A DNA stretch of 64,000 nucleotides, from NCBI GenBank assembly GCA_037349105.1, contig JAYJMM010000034.1:1240001-1304000 (forward strand), written 5' to 3'. Every line of letters starts with the position of its first letter. The first letter of the stretch is position 1. The position numbers and the translations under genes are program-made. Below are positions 49,299 to 61,036 of the stretch, piece after piece. This DNA comes from Limnomonas spitsbergensis. Taxonomy: Eukaryota > Chlorophyta > Chlorophyceae > Chlamydomonadales. The notes under the pieces are model-generated. The model was not told the DNA's origin and did no database searches. It saw nothing but the letters and a program-made list of their open reading frames with translations.

Positions 49299-51846
49299 AT
49301 GTCGGTGGTTGTGAAGCTCGTAATAAAGAACCCAGCCAACCACGACTCCTTCACTTTGAGCGTGTCTCCTGACGCGACCATTGCCGAAGTCCAGCGACTC
49401 TTGTCGATCAGCTACGGTGGAAATCCTCCAGCAAGTCACCAAACGGCGAGTCCGAGATCTCGCATGTCACTGTGATACTGACGCTGACGTCGTCTAAAAG
49501 TGTATCTTGGTCACCCCACAGCTCATATTCGCGGGCAAAGTTCTGAAGGATCTCACTGTTACAATCCGGCAACTTATTGAGAAGGTAATGTAGCCTCTGT
49601 CCAAACTGTCATGCATGGGGTCAAGGCTTGACCGGTTTTCCCTTCATCTCCTCGCAGCATGAGCCATTCGAGGGACCTCACAGCTTCCATCTGGTCGTGA
49701 AGGCAAAAGACCTGCGCCAGCCTGCCATTGGAGCAGAGACTGCCAGTGCTGCCGTCGCCAGCATGGCTCCCACCTCTCAAGCTGCTGCTGCCCCTGCCTC
49801 TGCCCCTGCCCCCGCCCCCGCCCCTGTCCCTATCCCCACAGCGTCCGCCTCTATGGATGCTGGCCCTGCCCTTGATACGAATTCACATTCAAACGAGGCA
49901 GGGACTCCTGGACCGTCGTTTCAGGTATGATGTCCTTAGCGCTGCATTGATATATCTCCCCAAGTCATTCTTTCAGACCGTGCAAGTCCCATGTGCTGTG
50001 GTACTACCGGTATCTCAACAGTTTGCTGCCTTTTCTCCCCTATGCCTGCAAAGACCGGACCCTTCTCAACAGAGCAGTACTCGCCACAGATGCACCTCCA
50101 TCCAGTGTATGCCGCGGCTTACCAAGCTGCGTACGCGGCGGCAATTACGGCCAGTGCTTCAGCTCAGCCTGACACATCTTCCATGGCACCAATTATGCCC
50201 ATGGGGTGCTACATGCCAGTCATGATGATGCCACAGGTAATGGGGGGGGATCAAAGCATGCTCAAATTAAGCTAATTAGCTTCCAAGGGATGTCAATTAA
50301 AATCTTATCTGGTACTCGCCTGTCTAATATTTTGAAGGCTTGGTACGTTGTATTCTCATCAGCCTCAAGCTGCATACTCTTTAAGTCTATGTATACTACG
50401 CTCTTAACCGGTGTGCCATTGCAGCAGCTCAACCTGGCCGCATAGCGGAACGCAAATTTGGGAAGTTACGCCACCCTGACCAACCGAGCATCGCACCTGC
50501 AGGCCTACTTCCCGATGATGCAGAACTCCATGCAGAGCTTCATGCAGCAACATCAGCAAGCTCATCAGCAGCAGGTCCACCACCACAGCAGCACCACCAC
50601 CACCATTCAGTTCACGCCGCCTCCAGCCCTGGCGGCCCAGCTCTTGCAAGCGGGCGCGCTGAACAACCAGGATGTCCGCATAGAAGGCCTCCCGCAGGAT
50701 CTGGCTATGGCAGTGTTAGCCAATTTCAGGCTGCGCGGACGTGGGGGGGCTGCTGACGGCCAGGCGGGAGGACAGCCGGGGCAGCAGATGGGTGGCATCC
50801 AGCTACTTAACGTGCCTCGCCCTCGGCGCTTGCGCGTCAACGTCCGCCTCAGCATCAGAACCATCCTGCAGGTTCTGATCTTTGCCATGGTGATTTACCA
50901 GGTCCGTCATTTGACCTCTGCTTTCAACATTGAAGCAAATGATCCGTGCCTGCTTGCTCTGCCTGTACCCTAGGCTCGGAAGGTTTGCACTTTTGGGGTT
51001 GCGCCTAGTCCCATTTCAACAGTTATGCCTAGTACCATTTAGTGTCCCATGTACTGTTGACCATTTCTGCCTAGTCCCATGTCAACTGTGCAGCAAACGA
51101 TTTGTATCTGCTTGCTAGCCTGCTCTCCATGCTCAACACTTTGGGAGGCCATGCTTTGTCCCACAAGCTTACCTGAGCTGATAAAGTGCACTGTGTGTGC
51201 CATGTACAGCATTACACATGGAACCGGTTCATGGCGCTGCTTGCTGGCGGTTTTGTCATGTACCTGGCGGCCTCATGGGGCCCTCTGCGACGAGCCGTGG
51301 CCGGGTTGCAGCAGCCTCCACCCCAGCCCCAGCGGCCAGTGGTGGTGCCGCCACCTGCGCCTGCCCGAGCTCAAGCTGGTGCAGGCCAGGCAGCAGAGGG
51401 TATGCCGCAGCCGCAGCCAGCGCAGGCAGGCCACGAGGCTGCAGCCGCTGCTGCGGCGCCAGTGGCACACCAACCTCGGGCGAGGTAAAGACTGCAGGAT
51501 TTGTATGATGCCTGCGTGTGCTTTTCCTTGCAGGCCTCTGGCATTTGCCTGTTTGCTGTCTCAAATTGAAGTCTGAGATTTCTTTCATTCTTCATGCAGA
51601 GGGTTCTTCAACGAGGTCTTGGTCATTGTTCTAGGGTTCATCACGTCCTTGCTGCCTGCCTGGAACTACAACCCTGACGACGCGGCTGCGTTTGCGGCGG
51701 GTGAAGCCATCGCTGCGAGGGAAGATCGAGAGGTGCAGCCTCAGGCTGGCTTGGGGGTGGCTGCCAACGGCAATGAGGGTGCTGCTGCTGAGCCACCTGG
51801 TGGTCAGGCGCCAGCTGCTGAGGTGGAGCCCGTGGCTGTGGCATGA
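49299..51846 (+). CDS. HERPUD-like ubiquitin-like ER membrane protein
   Basis: Seven exons join in phase: 49299-49445, 49522-49584, 49658-49924, 50054-50236, 50503-50901, 51210-51484 and 51600-51846 (TGA), giving 526 aa. An N-terminal ubiquitin-like domain spans about residues 1 to 90 (VVVKLVIKNPANHDSFTLSV, TIAEVQRLLS, LIFAGKVLKDLTVTIRQLIE, FHLVVKAKD). A low-complexity A/P, Q and H-rich linker follows. Near residue 330 comes the conserved RRLRVNVRLSIRTILQVLIF, a membrane hairpin continuing through WNRFMALLAGGFVMYLAASW, and FFNEVLVIVLGFITSLLPAW, the typical HERPUD C-terminal motif. HERPUD proteins sit in the ER membrane and organise HRD1-dependent degradation of misfolded proteins. The first intron appears to use a GC donor (49446), because only that keeps frame and gives SHQ-T-LIFAGKVL. 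Confidence 0.85.
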
Positions 51847-51911
51847 AGGATGAGAGCATGCCGATGTATTGCCTTGAATTGGACATCAAGCATTGCCCCT
51901 GATGATAGGCC

Positions 51912-51953
51912 AATGACGTTACACCTCTGGGCCCTGCTCAAATAGGCTCGGCC
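51912..51953 (+). repeat. Dispersed short element, copy C
   Basis: It has core gacgttacacctctgggccc, then tgctcaaataggctcggcc. It lies between the HERPUD-like stop codon and the first decayed copy of that gene's 3' end, and is flanked by cccctgatgata on both sides (51896 and 51952), which looks like a target-site duplication. Confidence 0.78.
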
Positions 51954-51984
51954 CCTGATGATAAGCGATAGATTTTGAATCAGC

Positions 51985-52275
51985 CGATGGCAATAAGGGT
52001 GGTGCTGCTGAGCTGCCTGGTGGTCAGGCGCCAGCTGGGAGGAGGAATCTGTGGCTGTGCTGCAGCATAGGATTGGGGCATGCTGCTGCATTGCCTTGAA
52101 GTGAACATGGGTCAGTTTCCTTGACAATGAGTACCTGTATTCGAAGTAGAATTATCCTATGCCAAGTTCTGTGAGGGTGGAATGCTGAGCCACCTGGTGG
52201 TCATCACATCCCTCATCAGGCATCATTAGGTAGCCGATTAGGTGGTGGCGAGGCGGAACCTGTTGCCGAAGCATA
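51985..52275 (+). pseudogene. Decayed partial copies of the HERPUD-like last exon and 3' UTR
   Basis: At 51987-52110, text such as ggtggtgctgctgagc, ctggtggtcaggcgccagct and tgtggctgtg, then gcatgctg(c)tgcattgcctt, repeats the order of 51777-51880 with mismatches. A shorter copy with gctgagccacctggtggtca starts near 52182. Open frames are broken, so these are tandem 3'-end duplicates, not genes. Confidence 0.75.
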
Positions 52276-52682
52276 AGGGAATTGGGCAAGCGGCTTGTAT
52301 GGCCATGGATGTTTATCTATGCCCAAGATGGTAAGCAATTGATTTTGAATCAGATTTGCTTTCCTATTCCGGCCCAGCTGCTGTTTTGCTTTTGTTGTAA
52401 CACTCAACAATATCTCCAACTCTGTACCTCTTTGTGTATCAAGCTCGCTTTAATTTATATTATAAGCAATCGGTTGACACTTGACATGCATAGTCCAGGC
52501 ATTTCATCGTTGGCAGAAGAGGCTAGCGGTCCCGTGGGCAAAAGCATTTAGACTTTTAGAGACACCCCCGCTCGTTGAAGTACGGCCAAGTTGCCGCCGT
52601 ACGCCTCCTTTAAGAATCATCATGACATCTCCTCTACCTTTCAGTACCTTACCACTCTCTATATCAAACCCAGTTATACAGC

Positions 52683-53687
<1,005 letters not shown>

Positions 53688-54684
53688 ATGCAGTATGTTA
53701 GGACTACCCTTAATGTCTGGCTTATTAGTCCAGGCTAGTTGGGCACCTGATCAAAATTGAGATAGAGGCGGAAAATTTTAACACACATCCACGAGATTAT
53801 GAAATGTCAGCCCCACTGTCTGGCCTGTGACCGAATGTGCATGGAGCGCTACTGTGTCTCTTGACTAGAACTTGGTGCTGCAAGATGCCATTTCCCCAAC
53901 AACATCCCATGCAACATGGGTATTTCAGCGGTATTTCAGCCAAAATAGTGAGGCCTCAGATGAAGTGCCCTCCGGCGTAGAGGAATGTCGGGTCTTACAC
54001 AACCAGGTAACAGCTGGTTAGGGTACAAAAGCACTGGAACTCAAGAATACTGGCTTATAAACGGTATGTCCGTACCTTACAACAGAGCGTGGTAAATGAT
54101 ACGCGGAAGAAGATCTGCGAAGGCACAGAACATCCTGAATCGGAATGAGGTGGATCGCTTCGCTCTTAAATTGCCAACTCAGGCCATCTCGCTGGACGTC
54201 GGCCTGTGGCAGCAAACATTCCGTCGTCTACCTCGACTGGACACTGACAGGACCCAGAATCGTGAAATTCAATTACTCGGCTTCGGCATTTCAGCAAAAA
54301 GTGACCCCTGATATTTGCAACCATTTGGCAACTCATGTGGGTTCTGAGGGCACCCTGAAGTCTGCCAATGACTGGCTTGGTCAGCAGTCATGCACTACGG
54401 TAGTCTGGCACCTATTCCTCCAGCGCTTATGCAATAGCCGCCTGACACCCATTCCACCAGCACTCATGCACTTGTCTGGCACCCATTCTTCTGCGCGCAT
54501 GCACTCATGCACCAGTCTGGCACCCATTCCCCTGCGCGCACGCACTCATGCACTAGTCTGGCACTCTGGCGCCCATCCCCTCAGCACTCATGCACTGGAC
54601 TGACACCCGTTCCCTCAGCCCTCATGCACTCATGCACTAGGCACCCATCCCCCCAATGCACCCGTTGTGCTGCCCCTTTTTCAG
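53688..54684. other. RPS23 3' flank and unresolved 5' part of the 2OG oxygenase gene
   Basis: The next exon I can support starts at 54685, in phase 0 and without a start codon, so at least one upstream coding exon must lie here or be missing. Open frames at 54096-54311 and 54145-54603 show no recognisable family motif. The stretch 54430-54655 is a degenerate tandem repeat. Confidence 0.45.
54430..54655. repeat. Degenerate tandem repeat before the first recognised 2OG oxygenase exon
   Basis: Units of about 43 to 52 bp contain actcatgcac(c/t)(a)gtctggcaccc and attcc. At least five imperfect copies end shortly before the acceptor at 54684. Confidence 0.8.
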
Positions 54685-57600
54685 GGCTACGCCGTGGTAA
54701 ACAGTTTGTTCGGTGACGGCATTGCCCTGAACCTGAGGGATGAGGTCCTGGGACTGTACCGAGGAGCGTCAATGCACAGCAACTGCACTCATCTGGTGTG
54801 TGGGCAGGTCACTGCTGGCATGCACTAGTAGTCTGGTACCAAATCATTTAGTGTGGGGCAAAGGGTGCAAGCTCCCTAAGAACCCATGACCAGCTTAGCA
54901 CCCAATGCCAGTTAGCCAAGATTTCTTGCATGTTTTAAAATCGATTATTTGTCCAACACCACTACACCAGCAGCTGCGATTCAAAATACTTCCACTCTGC
55001 TACCAGGAGTGAGAGTGTCCTGGTGTGTGGGAATACGACTGGGAATGGTAGGATGGCAAGGGGGGGACACAAAAATGGGGTTTGGGGCCTAGTGTCCCCC
55101 CCTTGGTAGGATGGATACCTAGACAACGCTGCTTGGTGCTTCACCTGATGCCCGTCCCTCGTCGTCCCTCATGGCTGCTCCAGGTCAAGGACAATGTCAC
55201 GACCCTGCTGGAGAAGCACAATATCAAGGAGGCTGAGCTGACCCTGGATGCCTCTGTCCAGGTGGAGGATAAAACAGGGTATGCAGCCATGGTATTCAGC
55301 CAGGGTATTAAAACAGGATATTCAGCCAGAAGTATGCAGCCAGAGAGGCTGCCATGTTTGTTTTTGTGCACACCCGACCACCTATGGGGGGCAGCCAGGA
55401 TGCCACAACTGGGCCGATGGGCACCGAACCTTGACTGGCCCAAACGACGGGGGCTGCTGCACCCTACCTTCACAGCCGCAGACCATGATGCAGCTAAACT
55501 GTAGCCAAAGCACCCTACATGCGGCAGGAGTACACGGCCATCCGGCCGGCAATGCTGCTGTCGCAAGGGGCTTACACCCACACAGCAAAACTGTCTGAGT
55601 GACGTGCGGCCTGTCACATGCTCAAACGGTGCAGACTGCGCCAATCTGGTGGACCACCCCAAAAGGAATCCAGTTCATGATCGACCATCCCTTGTTTGTG
55701 GGAGGAGGCCCCCCACCTACTCCCCCCCACACACACTACAAAGTGATGTGAAGATCGCTTTTGATTGAATATCTTTAACCTCGACCAGTAAAGCACGCTT
55801 AACCAGCTTGGCATGCAACAGGCCTTCTGAGCGTGCTGTATCACCCATGCAGGCCAAGGCGCCCTTGTGCGCGCAACTGAACGCTGACAGGTCTCTGGCC
55901 GTCATGTTGAACCTGCTCCTTCCACAGCTCAGCCTCGACTCGCAGGTGGGTAGGATGTTCATACTTCAGATCTTAACAGTCCACAGGGCGCCAGCTGGGG
56001 CCCCGGGGTTGAGCACGTAAACCAGTAGGAGAGAACTGAGCAGCTGGTTGCAGGCTCTGCTGTATGTTTGGCGCTACGAGGGCATTTTCTGTGGGCCGCC
56101 CAGCCACTGCCTAGGGCTGATTTGGGCCAAACCTTGTCCAGCCTACATACACAGGCTTAAGCAGCATGGCTGGTCACGATGAGGCCTCCAGCCAGAGGCC
56201 GGGAGGGGCCTGAGCTGTAGTAGAACTGTAGCTGAGCCACAGGAAAAGCAGCGCCGTTCGCTGGATATGTTGGATTTCCTGATTCGCTCTGCAACCAGCG
56301 CTGCGCGGGTCACCTTGACACCCCTGCCCGTCCCCTCAGGCCATAAAGCTTCAGGTGAATAGCGGGCTGGGCGGCTGCTTCCCCTGCCACTTTGACTCGG
56401 ACGAAACGCTGGACGGCCGGAAGATCACTGCCATCTTCTACCTCAACCCTGGGTACGGGCAGCACTTTCAGGGTGCATCACTGCATCAGCTACAATTCAG
56501 CTACATCATGTTTTAGGGTGCATCACTGCATCAGCTACAATTCAGCTACATCACGTTTTAGGGTGCATCATTGCATCAGCTACAATTCAGCTGCATCACG
56601 TTTTAGCGTTCATCACTGCTACTTAGGGCTACTAGGGCAGCTGCTTTAGTGCCCTAATACTCAGGGCTGAGTTTTAGGTTGCATCACTGCATCAGCTACA
56701 ATTCAGCTACATCATGGCCCATGGCCGTGGGGACCTGGTGCAGTATGGCCTCCTGCCACCGGCCGCTGGAGGGTCCAGGTATGGTCCCCTTCGGCCCCGT
56801 TGCTGCCACTCATTGGCCTGCCAAAGGTGGTAGGGTGCGCACTAAAATGAACACAACTGGGTGCAAGAATCCCGCTGCCTAACGACAGGGTGGCAGTATA
56901 GGGCTTCTAGCCAGATCCAGGCCTGGCAATATTATATTACTCATATACCAGGCTCTATTTTCTGTAATCTAGCAAGTGAGACTGTGAGAGTGTACCCCAT
57001 CTTGATTCCTTTCCTCCTGTACCCCTCTCGTCCACTCCTTCCCTTCTCTCTTCCCTCTCCATGAGTCATTTTATAACACTCTGTCTCAGTGTGTGGTATT
57101 TTGTGTAATCCGGAGTGAAGAGCCCAGCCTCGCCTCCTGTCTGTGCCTCTATACAGAGATTCTAATGTCTCTTTTTATACGGTCGTTACTCCTTACATAC
57201 TACAACTGTACCTCAGTACAGGATGTACGGCCTCAGATATAGTGTAGCACTGTAGCGGTAGGGATGCCACCCCTTCCCTCTTCTATCCCCTAAAATAGGT
57301 GGACACCAGATGATGGCGGATGTCTGAGGCTTTACCCCTTCCCTCAGAGCGCGCCGGTAGACATCGCCCCCATCAGTGACCGCATGGTGCTGTTTGCCTC
57401 GACACGCATGATGCATCGTGTCCTTCCCTCCAAGGCAAAGGAGCGCGTGTGCTTCACCGTGTGGCTCTCTCAATCCAGAGCATCACGTGGGTGGGTATGG
57501 GCTAAGGGTTGGGGTTCAGGTTTGGCATTGGGGGTTAAGAGGCAGCGTCTGGTTTGCGATAAGGTGATATGATAGTTTGGGTTCAGGGTTCAGACCAAGG

Positions 57601-59883
57601 GTTAGCATCCAGGGTAACGATTAAGATTATGGGATAAGATTAGGCTTTAAGTTCAAGATAACTATCAAGGTTTGTGGTTAGGGATATGACGTCGGGATAT
57701 GGCTTTGGGAGGGGTTAGGATGCCACGGGGGGTGGATTCATTCAAACTTCAGGGATTAGGAGAGCACCTCCTAGGGTCAAGGGTTCAGGGTAAATGAGAG
57801 CACCTCCTGGGCAGCAGCGATTACCATGTCTGGCTCTTTGCCCCCCCCTCCTGGTGCAGGGAGGGATGGAACATCAGGGCATGCATGAATCAATGGATGG
57901 GACAACCAGGAGCGGAGCATGCAAACATTGTCTTAGGCTGAGTTACAAGGCCGGAAAGTTACCTTGCAGTTTTGCTCATCGACTCATGTTTGCCTACCTC
58001 AACCTGCTCCTAATTATCCAAGCATGCATGCGCTGTGAGGCTGTGGCTTTGCTTTTTTTCATGCCATTTTCGTGATGCAAATTCGACAGCAATGGTGTGG
58101 GCTCAGGACTTGAACTGAGGCCTTCATATCAATGATATCATATTTTGTTCCTTCTTCTTCTACTACAAAAATGATTGTCAAGAGAAACTCACACTTGTTT
58201 TGCCTGCATCTTCCACATTCGGAAAGCTCTGATCGAGCTGTACAACTCAAGATGGGGTCTACACTTTGTCCCCCCACACCTTCGTACAAGCATACGGTTT
58301 GGAACTAAAAATTGTAAAATAAAACGGCAAATACAACTGTGAAAAATAACTGTACAATGCTCTGCTTGTGTGCTGCTGTGTTCCAGACGACCGCAGATGA
58401 ATCGGCCCGCCCTTCTCTCTGATGGCACGCTGGATACAGCCCAGGTGTCAAGCTTTTTGTTGCAGCCCCACATCAGGAAACATGTGGTCAAGATGGTGTT
58501 TGCAGACGAGTGGTGAGGAACAAAACAAGGATGGAGCAGAGAGCACGGGGAAACAGTGTTGTTCTCTTGAGCACCCTGATCACAACTGGGCGGTTGGCAG
58601 AGCTGGAGAGCCTCCTTGTTACTAGGCAGACGTGTATTGACCTACCCAGTTGCAGGGAAGGGCCGGGGATCGGACAAGTAGCCGGGGTTTGCCGGGAGGG
58701 GGGTCGCCAGCTCACCAGTAGAAATGGGCCTTCGGCCCACTTTCCCCGGTGCCGGCGCCGGTGTCTCCTCCCTGCCCAGTTGTACCCGCACCCTCATGCT
58801 CCAGTGCTGTCACGAAGATACTGTCGGGTGGGTATCATTGTGGGTGGGTAAGTGTACCGATCTGAGCTGGGCGCTGAAACTGCCTAGTTTTGACTGATGG
58901 CTGATTGTCTCAGGGTTAGCGCATGCATCATGACTTGTTGAAACGTCTGAGGACGGATATGGCAGCCACCCATGCAGACTGACGCGTGTTTGGGGCGTGC
59001 ATCGCTGTATGATGTCTTGTAGCGTCCACATACGGCTTCAGTCTGGCACAGAAGGATGCGTTAGTAAGCAGGCCGCTAGTGGGGGCACATGCGAGGTAGT
59101 TATCCCTGGCTGCCAAATTATCCCTATCCTAGTTATCCCTGGCGCTGGTATCCAAGTCACCCCTCACAAGCTGTGTTTGCAGGGCAAGGTCTATTGAGGA
59201 AAGCCACCCAGAGGGGCGGGAGCGGAGTCAGGCTGTGGAACAGCACTGGAAAGAGGTGAGGAATGTCTGAGGAGATGACGTCTGCAAACATGTTAATGAA
59301 GACGTCACAATGTTTGAATTTGTGATATGCTCCGACTCCCACGGCAGATGCAGGCTTGAATCATGGACCATGACTTGGGCTATCGCCAGAGCAGTATGTT
59401 CAAAAGTCGCAGATTTGGACCCGAGAATTCATATGTGGGGTGAGTATATATGCATAGACTCCCGGAGGCCATCTGCATAAGCCAGGCAGCACTGGACAGT
59501 GTTAAGTATTTTTTGTTTTTGTGGGGGATAGCCAGGATTTCAACCTTTCCAGGAGGTGGGTCAATGGGTCCTTAAGCCCTGAAAGAGAAAAACGTGCACA
59601 TCCCTTAGAGGTTGGGGCATTTTTTGTTAAAAATTGGTACGAGCTGCAGCTCGCACCAATACCTTAACAATCTTGCATGGCTAAGCTCTCTCTATTGTGT
59701 TGTTTTCACAGGAAGTTATGTTCCCTTCAAATCTTGCTGGCTGTACTCGTGCAGGTGGATATCATCAGACGGGCCCTGTCAGAGTATATGCCAGTCATTC
59801 AAGAGATGCAGGAAAACGTTTTAGCGGCAGACGCGAAGGTGGCTGAGCGGAAGAAACTGACCTCAGGCTTGCAATGGTTTTAA
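54685..59883 (+). CDS. 2-oxoglutarate/Fe(II) dioxygenase, prolyl-4-hydroxylase (EGLN-like) type; N-terminus unresolved
   Basis: Eight exons join in phase: 54685-54795, 55184-55261, 55853-55945, 56340-56452, 57299-57490, 58387-58512, 59183-59255 and 59755-59883 (TAA). The visible protein has about 271 aa. It starts with GYAVVNSLFGDGIALNLRDE, a typical start of the catalytic core. The iron ligands are H and D in FPCHFDSDETLDG and the distal His in MMHRVLPS, with the 2-oxoglutarate Arg region in KERVCFTVW. IFYLNPGWTPDDGGCLRLYP matches the P4H/PHD core. A C-terminal helical extension follows the core (HIRKHVVKMVFADEW, VEQHWKEVDIIRRALSEYM). The donor at 57491 was chosen by phase and is less certain. 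An alternative last splice (59839 to 59966) would end SMDNLRLTR instead of SGLQWF. Substrate is unknown. Confidence 0.85.
56465..56720. repeat. 45-bp minisatellite in a 2OG oxygenase intron
   Basis: The unit contains agggtgcatcactgcatcag, then ctacaattcagctacatca and (y)gtttt, period 45 bp. About three tandem copies run from 56470, and one separated copy lies at about 56672. It is in the intron after 56452. Confidence 0.92.
57491..57800. repeat. G/T-rich, telomere-like degenerate repeat region in a 2OG oxygenase intron
   Basis: Many variants of gggttcagg, agggttag and ggggttagg are scattered over about 300 bp, reading like heavily degraded GGGTTTAG/GGGTTAG repeats. No perfect array remains. 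Confidence 0.5.
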
Positions 59884-61036
59884 TATACCGGTAATTGTGT
59901 ATGGGAACTTCAGTATATTATATTCGGTTACCAAATATGCGACTGATGCTCACCGGAATGCTCAGGCTGTTGCTATTCGCTCAGTGGGGCAAAGCATGGA
60001 CAATTTAAGGTTGACACGCTAACACTGGCAGATGACATTTATGAGTGGCAGCTGACCATGAAGTATGACCAGCCAGTGGAACAATGCACTGCATTGGTTT
60101 GATGTTCGAATTGTTGTCCTGTGCAGCTCTACATCTGCCAACATGTACATACCGGTGCGTAAGCATCTACTTCTAGCTCTTGCTCTGCACTATACCCAGT
60201 ATGTTTCGGCAGGGGTTTGCCCCTGGTTTCGGTGATGCAGCCCAGATTTCGCCTGTTATTCTTTCCATTTGGCCTGCGTGACGCTTTAATTTCTACAACC
60301 ACTGGGATATCCAACTAGTAATTCCTTCAATTTGCAGACTAAAGTGATTATTTTAAATGTTCAAAACATTTGAGGAGGGTTGGGAATTTGGGCACAACCG
60401 CTTTTCTCAAGACCCCAGCTAATTTGAAAAAATGGTTTGATGCACAAGACTATTTGAGTACAACTGAAAAGTTTTGCTTTAATTACCCCAGTACAATCCC
60501 AGTTCCGGTCATTGCAAAAAAAATCGAAAATTGTGTGCAGTGTGACTCGGAAATATTCGTGCTCGCAGCGTCAATTGTGATTACTAAATTGCATAAAATT
60601 TCGATGAGTGCATAGATGAAACGCTGAAGCGTGGCTGGAGGAACAAAAATCGACAGGAAAGAGCTGGAAAGGAAAGGAAGGTAGGAACTCCGTTTAAGGC
60701 ATGGATTTCAGGATGGCAAAGTGTACTCACAGACTAGCCGCACTTAAGCGATCGCCTCTCGAGAGAGGGCCTGTGCCCCCGCAACCTAGAAGTGCCGAAG
60801 CGAGGTGAGGAAAACCACCGCAGCGCGGTGGTGCACGCTGTCGTACTGGTGTACGGTTGGGCGACGTACAGGAAAGCACTTCCCCGCACGCAAACACACA
60901 CAAACACAGACTCACACCGTTGTGCGAATTAGCAACCTGTCCTAGTAGACAACTATGTTGCATGAAGAGCCCACCTTGTGCCAGTGAGGGCATTTACCTG
61001 GTACCGGGACATTAGGCTCGGCCATACCACTTAGCT
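59884..61036. other. Intergenic between 2OG oxygenase and DHHC palmitoyltransferase
   Basis: No gene can be named. The stretch 59966-60102 looks partly coding in two frames (AVAIRSVGQSMDNLRLTR and VDTLTLADDIYEWQLTMKYD), so it may hold an alternative last exon of the oxygenase or a relic. An 81-codon frame at 60370-60615 has no family resemblance. An imperfect inverted repeat ccaccgcagcgcggtgg lies at about 60815-60831. Confidence 0.4.

Larger units (their letters stand above)
51847..52682. other. Intergenic: HERPUD-like 3' flank with decayed copies of its own 3' end, then RPS23 promoter
   Basis: No independent gene is seen. The left part holds partial copies of the last exon and 3' UTR of the HERPUD-like gene (about 51985-52110 and 52165-52275) and one dispersed element (51912-51953). 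TGTAA occurs at 52396-52400. The 5' region of the ribosomal protein gene lies to the right. Confidence 0.5.

Noticed and set aside
54096..54311. Frame MIRGRRSAKAQN... as first exon of the 2OG oxygenase
   Set aside because: It has no motif of the family and no donor that joins in phase 0 to 54685 convincingly; left unresolved.
58090..58180. Possible minus-strand tRNA or tRNA-derived SINE (CTCAGTTCAAGTCCTGAG)
   Set aside because: The T-arm-like hairpin has an eight-base loop and no matching D-arm, anticodon arm or acceptor stem could be folded by eye.
60370..60615. 81-codon frame (MRRVGNLGTTAFLKTP...)
   Set aside because: No family resemblance and no splice or promoter context that sets it apart from background.
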